64,000 bases of DNA from Galeopsis tetrahit. Lineage: Eukaryota; Streptophyta; Magnoliopsida; Lamiales; Lamiaceae. Positions 10,920 through 22,552 of this stretch are shown here, piece by piece (the stretch's first letter is position 1; every line of letters starts with the position of its first letter). The stretch spans positions 9,287,201-9,351,200 of the forward strand of contig OY776129.1 in assembly GCA_963675135.1 (NCBI GenBank), read 5' to 3'. A program made the position numbers and the translations under genes. The notes beneath the pieces are model-generated. The model saw only the letters and a list, made by a program, of their open reading frames with translations. It ran no database searches and was not told the DNA's origin.

Positions 10920-11609
10920 AAACTTTATACCTAGTCAAAGAAGTCAATATTTGACAAGTCAATCCTAGTCACCAGCTTGCGTGGCGAGGACCAGTCAACA
11001 AAGTCGTGCGACGACTAGTCAACAAGATGAAGAATATGTAATAAAAGTAATGTATTTAATATATTTAAGTGCTCGCCCAAAGATGTTGGCGAGCACGTGT
11101 TTTAGTTAGCCGCTCGCCCAAATGTGGGAGAGCACATGTTTATATATAGCCAAGAGAAGACATGTGTTGAAGCCTTGGGAGACAGCAGGGAGCGTGGCGA
11201 CCACCTTCCCCGACGACCAGGTCCTCTGGCGACCACCGTAGCTCAGCTCATCGGCATCTCGCCGAGGACGACCACCAGAGGCGGTTTAGCATTAAATGCA
11301 CTGTCCAATCACCTTTTCGGGCAGAAGACAGGTCTAGTAAGGGCGTGCCACGTGTAAAGGGCGGGCAGCCCCTAAAAACCACTATATAATGCCTAAAAGG
11401 CTCATTTGTAAGCCACAAGTTTGATATTCCACCAAATCACCCTACCCTAAGCAATAAATACTCCCAAACTTCTAAAGCTTTAGCTTCTCCAAGAAGCTAC
11501 ATCTTTGTGTTCTTACTGTTCATCATTAAGATCATCAAGATCATCATACAAATCCTCTCTAAAACACGTAATAAACCCCCGATAATCATACATGTTTGTT
11601 TCGTGCTAA
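10920..11609 (+). repeat. candidate 3' LTR of the gypsy element
   Basis: Order on the plus strand: GC-rich U3-like DNA with repeated GGCGAGCAC motifs, TATA box CTATATAATG near 11382, AATAAA near 11452, a CT-rich U5-like part, and the end GTGCTAACA at 11609. The 3' end and the promoter/poly(A) order are convincing. The 5' boundary after the G run is uncertain because no clean TG start is visible. Confidence 0.55.
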
Positions 11610-12312
11610 CAAATAGTCCACATCCGAATCAACCCAACTAAAGCACGTACAACAAGTTCAATATAATATTCATCTTTCTTCAACTTCAATCCAGTGAATC
11701 TTCGTAATGTAAATTGACAACTTTAGAAGGGATTAAGGAAGTATAAATTTTTGATGGGTTACCTACAAATTAATATTGTAAGGAAAAAAAAAAACTAAAT
11801 AGTTTACAAATGGTACATAAATCTGGTACACAATTAATTACAAAATCCTAATAGTAAATTTTGTTAAAAAAATTATAAAATATTACAAGAAACTCTACGG
11901 TACACACATTGATAATTACCACATTTTTTAAAATTTCGTATATATATTTTTTTATTTTATACTTTGAAATTTAAATTAATAGGATGAAATCAATATAAAA
12001 AAAAAATCCAAAATAAAATAAAGGACTATAATGTAAATCAAATTATACATATCGAAAGAATTGGTGACCAAGTCATATCTTTTACATAATTTTTTAGATT
12101 TTTTGATTAATCTCAATAATTTTAGATTGAGACTAATCTAATAGTTTTCATATCTCTTTTGTCAGGCTCAAATTAGTTATAATAATAATAAAATAAACGA
12201 ATCTACACTAAAATCGCCGATAAGTTTTTAAAAATCTCCCCCCAAATCTCCAATCTTTCATTATTTAAATAATCCCAAAACTCGTATGGTATTGTATTCC
12301 CATTAATTCATA
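11610..12312. other. intergenic, upstream of first F-box pseudogene
   Basis: AT-rich. A TATTTAAATA motif near 12262 is shared, at the same distance, with the other F-box copies and is likely their core promoter. Nothing else recognised. Confidence 0.5.
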
Positions 12313-13251
12313 ATGGCAATGTTCCACTGGCAGTGCAAAACCCAGCAGGGTGAAGAAACTGTCCCTCGTTTTCCTGAAGATATGATGGAAGAAATATTGT
12401 TAAGAGTCCCATGGCAGTTAAATCGTTGCTGAAATTCAGGTGCGTTTCAAAATCATGGCGCTTTTTAATTGATGAAAAAATATTCATCAAAACCCACCCC
12501 CAAAATTCAAGCTTCGCCCACCAAAGGATTATTCTTAACACAACAGAGGGGTTGGGGCAATGCTCTCTGCCCTCGTTGTTGAATGAATCATTTGATGATT
12601 CAATTACTTATAATGCTGCTAATGAAATCAATGTTGAGGGGGTGTGATTCATCTTGTTGGTTGTTGCAATGGTCTTGTTTGTATTCTCGTAGATAGAACA
12701 AGATTTATCTTATGGAATCCAGCCACGAGAAAGTCGAGAATTTTGCCTGATTTTGACAATAAAATAGAGCACATAATAATTAAGATCGAGATATGAGTTT
12801 GGATTCGATGATTGGTAAAGTTTATAGTCTAAGGAGTAATTCATGGAAAGAAGTTGCTGAGGAAAGGGATGATTCTGTTTCTCCATTTTATGGTGCTGGC
12901 ACTAGCATATATGCTAGTGGAAAGCTTCATTGGTACATACACTTACGCTATAAATCTGAGATTCTTTCACTCGACTTGAATAATCTGAGATTCTTTCACT
13001 CGACTTGAATAGCCATGTGTATGGAGTCGTCGAGCTACCAACTTATTCGGAGGTTGTCTAGGCTAGGAGTACATAACGGATGTCTTATCGTGCCTGGTGT
13101 TAATAAAAAATTGACGACTTTCTATGATTATTTACTCGCCATTGGTCCAAATGGGGAAGTTTTACTTTGCTTTGATTTAATTAACCTCAGCGTTTACGAT
13201 CCGAAATGTAATTTAAGTTTAGCTTCAGTTGAACCTGATTCCGAGTCATAG
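12313..13251 (+). pseudogene. F-box protein pseudogene (F-box plus F-box-associated domain)
   Basis: The DNA aligns along its length with the intact copies at 17155 and 29278: F-box near the start (PEDMMEEILLRV, then KSLLKFRCVSKSW), VGCCNGLVCIL-type and WNPATRKSR motifs in the middle, and the tail LASVEPDSES. It is broken. A 5-base insertion near 12415 shifts the frame inside the F-box. A second shift occurs near 12643, just before the VGCCNGL motif. A deletion removes DNA before the KVYSLRSNSW motif near 12790. A 28-bp tandem duplication, containing TTCTTTCACTCGACTTGAAT, disrupts 12955-13010. No functional product is expected. Confidence 0.9.
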
Positions 13252-13805
13252 TTTGGTGGTTATGGTTTTCATCTTATTGTCCTTTTTTTTTTTTTTTTTT
13301 TTTTTAATTACATTAAATACCCATTCATTTTCCCCTCTCCATGACTCGAATCCAGGATCTAGCTCTAACCACGCTATCCAACGTCGTCATTTGTCTTTCT
13401 TCTATTATGGCATTTGTAATCTTATTTATTTATTATTATTATTTTTTTAACAAATAGCATTACTAATCAATGTCTTTCTACTGTTACGGCATTAGTAATA
13501 TTCTGAAAACGGATGTTGTCTACTGAAGCAGAATTGCACGTATTTCTTATATAAGTAGTCGTGCTTGTGATGAAATTATAATTCTGTTTATCATCATATT
13601 ACCTCTTATTAGTATATATAAAATGATTGTTTTTGAATAAAATGAATGACAAAGTGAGTAAATAAGTGATGACAGAAATGTGGAGATAAAAAAGCTAGGA
13701 TGAATAATATTGTTTCAAAAAAGTATGAACATAATAAAATTGGACAACCAAAAAATGAAAGTTGGAATATTAAAATTGGACGGAGTAATTGTTTTTAAAC
13801 GCACA
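13252..13805. other. 3' flank of F-box pseudogene
   Basis: Contains long T runs near 13285-13305 and segments shared with the 3' flanks of the other F-box copies (the TCTTTCTTCTATTATGGCAT type). No gene seen. Confidence 0.5.
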
Positions 13806-13813
13806 CTCACATC

Positions 13814-14380
13814 AAGGGGTGGAAGTAGGCCGGGCTACCCGACAGAGGCCTACGGCCTAGCCTATTAAGGGCCTTGTTAGGCCTAGCCTATTTATAATAT
13901 GAGCCGGGCTAAGGCTTTTTAAAAAGTCTATTTAGTTAAGTAGGCTAGGCTTAGGCTTTAAATAAGGCCTTATAAGTCTACCAGGCCGGCCTATTTAACA
14001 TTATATATTATATTTATATATATTTTATAATAAGTTATTCTTAAAATTTAGTACTAACATTTATATTAAATTAAATTAAAGTAAGTTAAATTTATTTTAG
14101 TACTTTTGAAATCATTATAATGTTTGTATTTAAACTCATAGTTGTAATGCATTTATTTTGGTAGTAAATTTTATTTGCGACTTTGAATATTGAACTACGA
14201 TTCATATTTAATAGGCTTCTAAAAGGCTCGTAGGCCTGGCCTATTTACTTAAAAGGCCAGGCTTAGGCTGCAAAAAAAGCCTATCACAGATAACAGGCCA
14301 GGCTCAGGCTCAATATTTATAAATCAGGCCCAGACTTTTTCATGTAAAGCCTAGCCTAACCCAACCTATTTCCACCCCTA
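13814..14380. mobile_element. non-autonomous hAT-like element, family A copy 1
   Basis: 567 bp. The ends are inverted: AAGGGGTGGAAGTAGG at the left and CCTATTTCCACCCCTA at the right. It is flanked by the 8-bp duplication CTCACATC / CTCACAAC (7 of 8), as expected for hAT. It shares terminal sequence with the element at 49500-50134. No transposase. Confidence 0.82.
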
Positions 14381-14509
14381 CTCACAACCCCAAGGCATTA
14401 GCAAGAGGAGCAAGCTAATAGCCATGGATATAATGAATAGTTACTTTCAGGAAAAAATACTTTTAGTCACGAAGTTTACATTTTTTTTTGATATAATGAA
14501 TAATTACTT

Positions 14510-16103
14510 GGGCAATTCTTACGGTAGTCACATTTTACAAAGTGACTATATAGTCACTTTGTCGAATCGCGCCACGTGGCGTCGTAAACGTCGTAACGAC
14601 CTGCTACCTGTTATACATGTTTAAGTTATTTATACTCCCTCCGTCCCACAGGAATTTGCACACTTTCCATATATGGATGTCCCATACCAATTTGCACACT
14701 CCATAAAAGGAAATATCTTCACAACCCTCACCCTTGAAATATACTCATATTTACCCATATGCCATTACTTTTCCACACTCAATCTACTTTTTACTTTACT
14801 TTATTCATAAAAGTTTACAAAACTACCCCTCAAAACATCAATCATTACACCTTTTCTTACACATTTCTTAAAATGTGTGCCGGTCAAAGGGTGCAAGTTC
14901 CTCCGGGACGGAGGGAGTATCATTTTTTAAATTGTATTTTGTTATTTACTATATTACCCTTCTTTTATTTAAATTATTTTTAAAATATATACATATATAT
15001 ATTACGTAAAATTACTGTTCTAACCTTTTGTAATACAATTATTCTTATTTTAAAAATTAATGAAATCAATCCAAATAATAATTAAAAAATAGATTTGTTA
15101 AATTAGTAATTAGGTTTTTTGGCTTCCCCAATTCAGTCAGGCACATTCTTAAGAGTTTTCACAAATTCGTATGATCCTTGTCCCTTGATTCGCCATTATC
15201 ACATTATCAAGCAGGTTTGAAGCATTAGGTTTGAAGCAAGAATGAATTGTTCTCATTGATTCTACTTCTCCACTCTACAATAGAACTCGCTCACTCCAAG
15301 AACAAGAAGGGGCTTTTCTTCGAGGGTCGCTCAATTAAATCCGTCTTATCCTTGATTCAATCCATTATCCCTTGATTCTCATTGATCCTTGTCCCTTGAT
15401 TCGCCATTTTCTTTGAGGCATTTTGTCGAACACTTATTGATCAATCAAGTTTCTATTTAATTTGAGTCAATTTAAAAAACAATTACTACTACTAAACAAC
15501 TCAACCCCAACAATCCCAAGTTTGAGTGTAGAACTCAAGAAATCGAGCATAGAAATTGTAAACAAAATCAATCAGAGAAAATCGAAAATACTAACCTGAT
15601 TTTCAAAATCAGTGCGGCTGGCAGGTGGTGGCGGCAACGGTGGCGGGCAGGCGTGAAGGCGGATGATAGCAGAAGGCAGGAAAAAAAACAATTGAAAACG
15701 CATGCTAGGTTTAATGAATTTAATTCCTTTAAGTTATAATTTGATTTGTTTTTTTATTAATTAATTGATTTGATTTATTCTTTTGTTATTAATTTTATTA
15801 ATAACATAAGGGTAAATATGTAATTTTAACATTACATATTTTAATTACATTAACAAAAATATAATAAATTATTTTATTGTATAAGGATAAAAATGTAATT
15901 TTACAATAATATATTTTAATTAATTTAATTTAATAGAAAATACAAATTTATGACACATTACGACAATACATACCGTAAAATTTACAAAAGGTAACATGTC
16001 ATCAAATTTAAACCTTTAGATTAAATTTTTAATGATTTATATTAACTGACTAAGGTAGTCATTACAACACGTTACGACACCTTGACTACATGTAGAAGGT
16101 CCC
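14510..16103. mobile_element. Mutator-like (MULE) non-autonomous element, probable
   Basis: 1594 bp between 9-bp flanks TAATTACTT (14501-14509) and TAGTTACTT (16104-16112), 8 of 9 matching. The ends are weakly inverted (GGGCAATTCTTACGGTAGTCA against GGGACCTTCTACATGTAGTCA). It interrupts a local repeat whose unit contains AATACTTTTGGTCACGAAG. The interior holds a Stowaway MITE and a low-complexity stretch (15130-15700) where TTGTCCCTTGATTCGCCATT is repeated. No transposase and no recognisable captured gene. Confidence 0.5.
14635..14917. mobile_element. Stowaway MITE
   Basis: 283 bp, TA target duplication, ends CTCCCTCCGTCCC and GGGACGGAGGGAG. Extended inverted ends include GGAATTTGCACAC against GTGTGC. 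Nested in the MULE-like element. Confidence 0.9.
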
Positions 16104-16112
16104 TAGTTACTT

Positions 16113-16556
16113 TTAGGAAAAATACTTTTGGTCACGAAGTTTACCTTGATATAATGAATAGTTACTAAAAAAAATACTTTTGGTCAGGAAGTTAACTTTT
16201 TTTTTTTTCCTTAGATTTGGTGCACTATCAAAATCGGTCACTCATCTCATTTATTGGTGTTGCTGATCCGTTATTGTCTAAACCCGGAAACGCTAAATCC
16301 CAATTTTTTTTTTTCAATTTCTACTGAATTTATTTTCAATTAATCTTTTAATACTACACCCTAAACCCCAATTTTGTTCAATTTTCCAATTTCTTAATTC
16401 ATAAGTCCCAAACCCCAATTTTTTTTTTATTTGTGGATTTTTTATTTCTCAACCATTGTAATATTAATTAAAGATAAATTTAGTAGAAATTAAAAAAAAA
16501 AAAAAAATTTAGGGTTTACAAATTAAAAGGGAAACCAAAAGTGATATTTTCCCTTA

Positions 16557-16591
<35 letters not shown>

Positions 16592-17154
16592 AAATATATA
16601 TGATTTAGGCTCGATCAAATATCTCAACTGATCCAAATTGAATAACAAATGATGTGTATTTCAGTCATTTAGTATGCACTATGTACACGCAAAAGTGTAT
16701 TTTTACATGTTGGATAAAAAAATTATTTTAAACTTGATTGGACTTATATCTTAGGACGAATAATCACTCATTTATTTTGAGTTAATCTACACTACCAAAC
16801 TATGTCTTATACATTTCTGAATTTATGCTCTTTTCTGAATAAAGATGCGGATTTTAAATTCCAAAGTTATATAATACATTGCTCCTACAGTATTACTAAT
16901 TTACTACTATATTGTATTCCCATTAGTATTCAAATTCGTTCCCTAAACACAATGTGATTCATTTTTTTTTAAAATGTTCCGTACGTACACATTTTATGAG
17001 GCACTTAAATCTCAAATTAGTTTTAACAAATCCCCCAAATCTCTCATCTTAAATCTCAAACTAGTTTTAACAAATCGAACACCATCTCCTGCAGATCTCT
17101 CATCTTAAATTCAAATTCAATTCCATTCGCATTGGCAGTGCAAAATCCCTAAAA
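16113..17154. other. intergenic, upstream of intact F-box gene
   Basis: AT-rich, with poly(A)/poly(T) runs and a (TA)n tract at 16561-16589. A further copy of the CTTTTGGTCA.GAAG repeat lies at 16120-16190. No gene seen. Confidence 0.5.
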
Positions 17155-18228
17155 ATGAAACCCCAAAAGTGTGAAGGCCTTTCTGAAGATGTGATGGAAG
17201 AAATATTGTTAAGAGTTCCAGTTAAATCGCTGCTGAAATTGAGGTGCGTTTCGAAATCATGGTGCCATTTAATTGATGCCAAACGATTCGTCAAAACCCA
17301 CCTCCAAAATTCAATTAAAAACTCAAGCTTTGCACACCATAGGATCATTCTTAACACATGGACGGGATTGGGGCAATGCTCTCTGCCCTCGTTGTTGAAT
17401 GAACCATTTACAGCTGATTCAATTACTTATAGTGAATTCATTCATGTTAGGGTGGACACGATTCGTCTTGTTGGTTGTTGCAATGGTCTTGTTTGTATTC
17501 TCGTAGATAGAAAAAGATTTATCTTATGGAATCCAGCCACTAAAAAGTCGAGAATTTTGCCTGATTTTGACAATAAAATGGAGTACAAAAGCATTATGAA
17601 ATATGGGTTTGGAATGGATGAGGTGGAGAATGATTACAAGGTTTATGAAATGCCATGGGATGATTACTTTATTGCTAAAGTTGATCTTATTGGTAAAGTT
17701 TATAGTCTAACGAGTAATTCGTGGAAAGTTATTGAGGAGGAAAGGGATGAGTCTGTTTTACCAATTTATGGCTCTAGCACGGGCATGGGCATATATGCGA
17801 GGGGAAAGCTTCATTGGTACGTATACTATAAACATGAGATTGAAACGTTCGACTTGAATAGCCATGTGTATGGAGTCGTTGAGCTACCAACTTATTCAGA
17901 GGTCAAGTGCTCTTGGTTGTATAGTCAAGAGTATAACGGACGCCTTATCGCCTTTGGTGCCCATGGACAACAAACAGAAGACTATGAATTAGATATTTGG
18001 GTGATGAAGGAGGAGGAGTATGGGGTGAAACAAAAGACTTGGCATAAACTTGTGACTGTTCCCTATGATGATAATTTACTCACCGTAGCTCCAAATGGGG
18101 AAGTTTTACTCATCAATACTTCAATTCTCAAGTATAATTCGTTTCGGTACCCCAAGATAATTAGCGATGCTCAAATCCTTGAATCGGGAATCTACATCGA
18201 AAGTTTAGCTTCAGTTGATCCTGCCTGA
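17155..18228 (+). CDS. F-box protein with F-box-associated domain, intact
   Basis: This 357-residue single-exon gene would encode a substrate adaptor of an SCF-type E3 ubiquitin ligase; the F-box binds the SKP1-like subunit. The F-box lies at residues 8-48 (LSEDVMEEILLRVPVKSLLK, then LRCVSKSW). The F-box-associated domain covers roughly 90-330, with LVGCCNGLVCILV, FILWNPATKKSR, NDYKVYE, KLHWYVYY and LDIWVMKEEEYGV as landmarks. Length and architecture match plant F-box/FBA proteins, including S-locus-F-box-like families; a specific role in incompatibility is not shown. The start is the first ATG and sits just ahead of the F-box. It is one of two intact copies in a local cluster. Its substrate is unknown. 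Confidence 0.93.
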   Translation: MKPQKCEGLSEDVMEEILLRVPVKSLLKLRCVSKSWCHLIDAKRFVKTHLQNSIKNSSFAHHRIILNTWTGLGQCSLPSLLNEPFTADSITYSEFIHVRVDTIRLVGCCNGLVCILVDRKRFILWNPATKKSRILPDFDNKMEYKSIMKYGFGMDEVENDYKVYEMPWDDYFIAKVDLIGKVYSLTSNSWKVIEEERDESVLPIYGSSTGMGIYARGKLHWYVYYKHEIETFDLNSHVYGVVELPTYSEVKCSWLYSQEYNGRLIAFGAHGQQTEDYELDIWVMKEEEYGVKQKTWHKLVTVPYDDNLLTVAPNGEVLLINTSILKYNSFRYPKIISDAQILESGIYIESLASVDPA

Positions 18229-20039
18229 GTCATGATAAATGTTATCAATTGTTTTTGCTTTTGCTTATTCTATTATGACATTAGTAATATTCTGAAACAG
18301 AGTCTGCTAAATCACACGTGGATATAGTTTTGCTCTCTCATTTTAATTACTTTTTATAATTCCATGATTATTTGACGTGCTTCTTATATAATGTTTGTGA
18401 TGAAATTATAATTATGTTATATCATCATATTATTTCTTATATATATATAGGATATAAAGCTAATTATAAGTTGAATGATGAATAGTTTATTGTAGTCAAT
18501 GGTGTATATATTGATAAAATATCAATTGTATGTATGCACACTTATGGCCAGATGGTTTTAATTTTGTATTATAGAGATATACAAACAAACACATTCCTCA
18601 CTTATTAAAAAGTTTGGACTTTACCCGTGGCCTTTTTGCTAATTCTCTTAAAGCTACGTCGACATATCTAGCTCCGTACAAGTCCTCTAGTGCTGTCACG
18701 TACAGAGGCGACTTCTCATTCACGTACATGGCTGCCATTGTACAGAGGCGATCAAATGTAATTAAACATTTTTATTTTATTGAGCGTTTCTAGTAGAATC
18801 AAAGGTATGCAAACTATAAGATTGGGATATGTGTGCTTTTTTTTTAATGATTAGGCAAGAAATGGTGCTATATAATTAGCTTTTCATACAAAGAAAGAGC
18901 CAGTTTTAATTTTCTCATTGACATAAATAATCTAGTGACTATTTTTATTAAGGTTCTTTCTGAACTTATCAACATAATATATTAATTCCTTATCTTGAGC
19001 ACTAAATAAGAATAACAGTCATTTTCTTTCCTGCTAAAACACGCAATACATAACAGTCATTAACATTATCGTATTGCACTGTTTAATACTAACTAATTTT
19101 CCATATGCTTCGGAAACTTGACTGTGGCAATATATAATTTTTTTTTTCCGTTCAAGTATCACCGTTATGCATATGAAGTCATGATTTGTGCATGTGAAAT
19201 ATCACTGTTGTGTATATGAAGTGACACTATTTAAAAATCAAGCTAGCACGCATCTTACAAAATCCTTGGATTATGTCCAAATCACTTGGAATTTTTTAGA
19301 TTGACTAAGGTAAGAGAATTGAGTAGACTTTTTAACATTTCAAGATTCTACTCACGGAAGTTGCCTTGTTGATCATTACATCCTTGTGGTCTCTATATAA
19401 TATATATAATACATATACAAAGAAACACAAAGCAGATATATGAAGATGCAAATGTCAAGAATTCTGCAAGTGTCTCCAAGTTCAAATGCATATCCAGAGC
19501 ACGGTTTCGCCTGAACAAACGCCAACTCAAAATTGGGCCGTTGGTCCAAATTCACCAGCTGCTGCAGAAATAAGTTTAGCATGTATTTTATAACAAAAGT
19601 ATGTATTGTATATGGTTCTTATTATCATTTCACTGTTGTTAAATATCTAGAATGTATATTAAAGCCTAGCTCCCTCCCTGATTGATGCAATAAAATTACT
19701 AGATTCTGATATTTCAAGTCTTTATTTTACATAAAATGTGCTGTTTTGGGGTAAATAATTCTTGGAAAACATGCTTCTTATATAAGTTAAGTTTTTGTGC
19801 AAGATATATTATCATTTTTCTTATGATCATATTATCTGATATGGATATATTATTAGAAGAAAAAAAAGAAGATATATTATCGCTTGATTTTCTTGTTGCT
19901 TTAGCAAACTACTTCTATTCAAATAATAAAACTACTTAAGTTTAATTCATCTCGGAATTAAGTTTATTTAAGTTACCAAACATACAAACCTAATTAAATA
20001 CGTGAATCAATTATAGAATCACATTGGATGGCGGGTTAC
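18229..20039. other. intergenic, no gene seen
   Basis: AT-rich 3' flank of the F-box gene. Small ORFs (19376-19582, 19736-19939) have no recognisable domain and no codon signature. No inverted terminal repeats noticed. Confidence 0.5.
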
Positions 20040-20084
20040 CCTTTCACTATCGTGGGCAAATTATCACTCCTATATATGTGAGAA

Positions 20085-20188
20085 ACATGCTCATCCTTAA
20101 ATGGACAATTTAAATGGATGGAATTGTTTTCAACACGAATCGAACCCAAAATATGTGGGTATGAATTTTGAGGCTCTGATATCATCTA
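20085..20188 (-). repeat. candidate tRNA-derived SINE fragment
   Basis: On the minus strand GATATCAGAGCCTC is followed by GGGTTCGATTC, which resembles a polymerase III B box. A related copy lies at 60338-60444, sharing CCATTTAAATTGTCCA and the GTGATAAT tail. tRNA-derived SINE origin is inference. Confidence 0.4.
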
Positions 20189-20189
20189 A

Positions 20190-20653
20190 GGGGGTGTTTT
20201 CAACCACAAGTGATAGCTTATAATCACTTATTTTGAAACTAAAATCACTTATGGAATGTTTGGAAACTCAATAAACTGATTAACTTAAGCACTTAAAAGC
20301 AGATTTTATGAAGCACCCTTCCACCAGCTTAGACTCTTAGAGTGATTATGGTGTTTTGGTAAATACATACCAAATTTTTTTTTCCAATTTTAACCTCACT
20401 TTTTTCCATTAATATATTTTTGTAAAATTAATAAAAAGTGATTTTGGTAAATAAATACACTTAAATGCACACGCTTTTGGCATACAAGGTCATTTTTGTA
20501 AAATTAATAAAAAGTGATTTTTTTAAAAACACCATCAACTTCCATCCAATTGCTTAAAATTACTTTATTTTAAAACACCATCCACTTCTCATCTTCCTAC
20601 AAATATCAATTTTAATCACTTCTAATAAAACACAATAGATTGCAAACACTCCC
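20190..20653. mobile_element. Tourist/Harbinger-type MITE
   Basis: 464 bp with TAA target duplication on both sides. Ends GGGGGTGTTTTCAA and TTGCAAACACTCCC are inverted. Non-coding. Confidence 0.8.
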
Positions 20654-21355
20654 TAAGTGTCCCAATTTTTAGAGAAATGGAATCAATTTGTAGAGAAATA
20701 AAGAATTAATCTTTGTATATTAATTTAAGGGATTAAATTTATTTTAGTTCATTAAGTTACCACATTTTTTTTTATTTAGTCATGATTATCCATTTTTGAA
20801 TTTAGTCTATTATGTTACAATTTTTTATTTATTTTGATCCAGTTACATGCTAGCAAGTTTAACAGGTCATTTTTTAAAACACACTACACACCCCCATAAA
20901 ATATTATACACACCCAAAATGTTAAACACATCACAGTAAAATTTAAAAATAAATTGTATTACTATACATACCCCAATTCTTTCTTATTTACCCTTCATCC
21001 CTCAAAACAAAATAATTGAATAAAAATAAAATATTATAAAAATCAACTCAATCTTTAAAAATATATAAATTTTAAAAATCAAATAACAAAAAAAAAATTC
21101 AATAATACATTTTTTTTAAATAAGAGTTTAAATATATTTTAAAAAAATAAATAAATATTAAAAAAATATTTTAATAAAAAAAATCAATTAAAAATATAAA
21201 ACATTAAGGACAACAATTAAATTGAATAGTAATTAAACTGAAAAAATCAGTTAAATCTAAATTAAATCTGAAAAAAAAATATTAAATAGATTAAATAAAT
21301 TTTAAAAATAATTAAATTAAAAACATTGGTTAAGAATTCAAAATTTTGAAACTAA

Positions 21356-22375
21356 GGAGGGTGTATTCAATTGAGATTCTGTTGGATTTTTTTGGACTTT
21401 AAAAAGTCAGTGGATTTAGAAAATCTATAGACTCTATGCAGAGTTTTACTGACTTTTTTATTGATTTATATGGATTTTTATAGATTTGACAGGATTCTTA
21501 AATACACATTTTTTTATTGATTTACATGGATTTCCATAAACTACGCCCCCTAAAAGCTAGTTCAATTTTTTTTTATTATTTATCATTATTATTCTCATCT
21601 TCATTTTCATCACACTTATACCTCGACCTCATTTTCACATAGTTAGCAATACTAGTTCTCCATGCATAAATTCTTTGTTTGTTGTAGTTGTCTTTGAGAA
21701 AACAATTCCAAATTTTCCTCTTTGATGTCGAGATGTGGTGAATCTTTATCTTCTTTATATTCGACTGGAAATTCATCAGAGCGACCTTCTTTTCGAAGAA
21801 AGTTATGTAATCCAGCGAACTTGTGAATTGCAATTTGAAAATACCAAATTTGATTGAATAATTGCATTTCTAGGGTGACGACCTTGACCACCAAAATCTT
21901 TAGATGATATCGAACACCACGTAATGGGGAATTGACGTGATTAGATATTATTAACGGTGTCCGATATACTATAATTTTTAAAGAAAGAACATAATTTTAA
22001 AATATAGAGATGTAATTTTTTTCACGATAATAATAATAATGGTGGTGAAATCTGTGATGCTTATCAAAGAACATAGTTAACAAAGTTTTTTTTTTCTTCT
22101 CTTCTAGAGTCTTCTAAGAGAATCCGGTGAAATCTCTACTTTTTAGAAGAGATTTTGATTAGTGAAATTTATTTATATTTTTGAAAGAGAATCCAACGAA
22201 ATCCATAGAGTATTAAAATCCATAGATTGTTGAATACCTAAAGATTTCTAAAGACTTTTTAAAATCCGTATTGAATACCTCAAAATTTTGAAAGACTTTT
22301 AAAAATCCGGATTGAATACCCCCAAATTTTAAAAGTCCAAAAAAATCCAACAGAATCTCAATTGAATACACCCCC
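21356..22375. mobile_element. PIF/Harbinger element, internally deleted, nested in the MULE
   Basis: 1020 bp with TAA on both sides. Ends GGAGGGTGTATTCAATTGAG and CTCAATTGAATACACCCCC form inverted repeats that continue inward for about 45 bp (TTCTGTTGGATTTTTTTGGA). It keeps a remnant of its own transposase (21576-21894). A related, larger copy lies at 56482-59067. Confidence 0.9.
21576..21894 (-). pseudogene. Harbinger transposase (DDE nuclease) C-terminal remnant
   Basis: Two overlapping minus-strand frames together resemble the last 80 or so residues of plant Harbinger nucleases. One frame has IAIHKFAGLHNFLRKEGRSD, close to the family's conserved ALHNF.R motif. The other ends in AWRTSIANYVK, like the family's terminal WR..IA..MW. 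A frameshift near 21680 separates them. The catalytic DDE core is absent, so it is not active. It links the element to an autonomous Harbinger parent. Confidence 0.7.
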
Positions 22376-22516
22376 TAAATAAAATGAAAAAAAAAAACCA
22401 ATAAAAATAAATTTAAGATAAATAAAATTTAAAAATATTAAAAAGTTAACTAAATCTTCAAAATTAATTAAATTTATTAATTTTTTTAGCTTTATTTAAT
22501 TTTTGAAGATTTAGGT

Positions 22517-22552
<36 letters not shown>

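Larger units (their letters stand above)
6690..11609 (+). mobile_element. 3' part of a Tat-lineage Ty3/gypsy retrotransposon
   Basis: The right end has LTR architecture on the plus strand: TATA box near 11382, AATAAA near 11452, and a CA end at 11609. Inside it, on the opposite strand, is a spliced ORF with the 'putative gypsy type transposon' domain (PF04195). Plant Tat-lineage gypsy elements are known to carry an extra antisense ORF of this kind between pol and the 3' LTR. Gag, pol and the 5' LTR are absent, so the copy is 5'-truncated or rearranged. A purine-rich stretch ending in GGGGGG at about 10900-10918 is the candidate polypurine tract. The left edge is approximate. Confidence 0.65.

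Noticed and set aside
19376..19939. Small ORFs in the intergenic region
   Set aside because: Low complexity, no domain, no promoter or conservation evidence.
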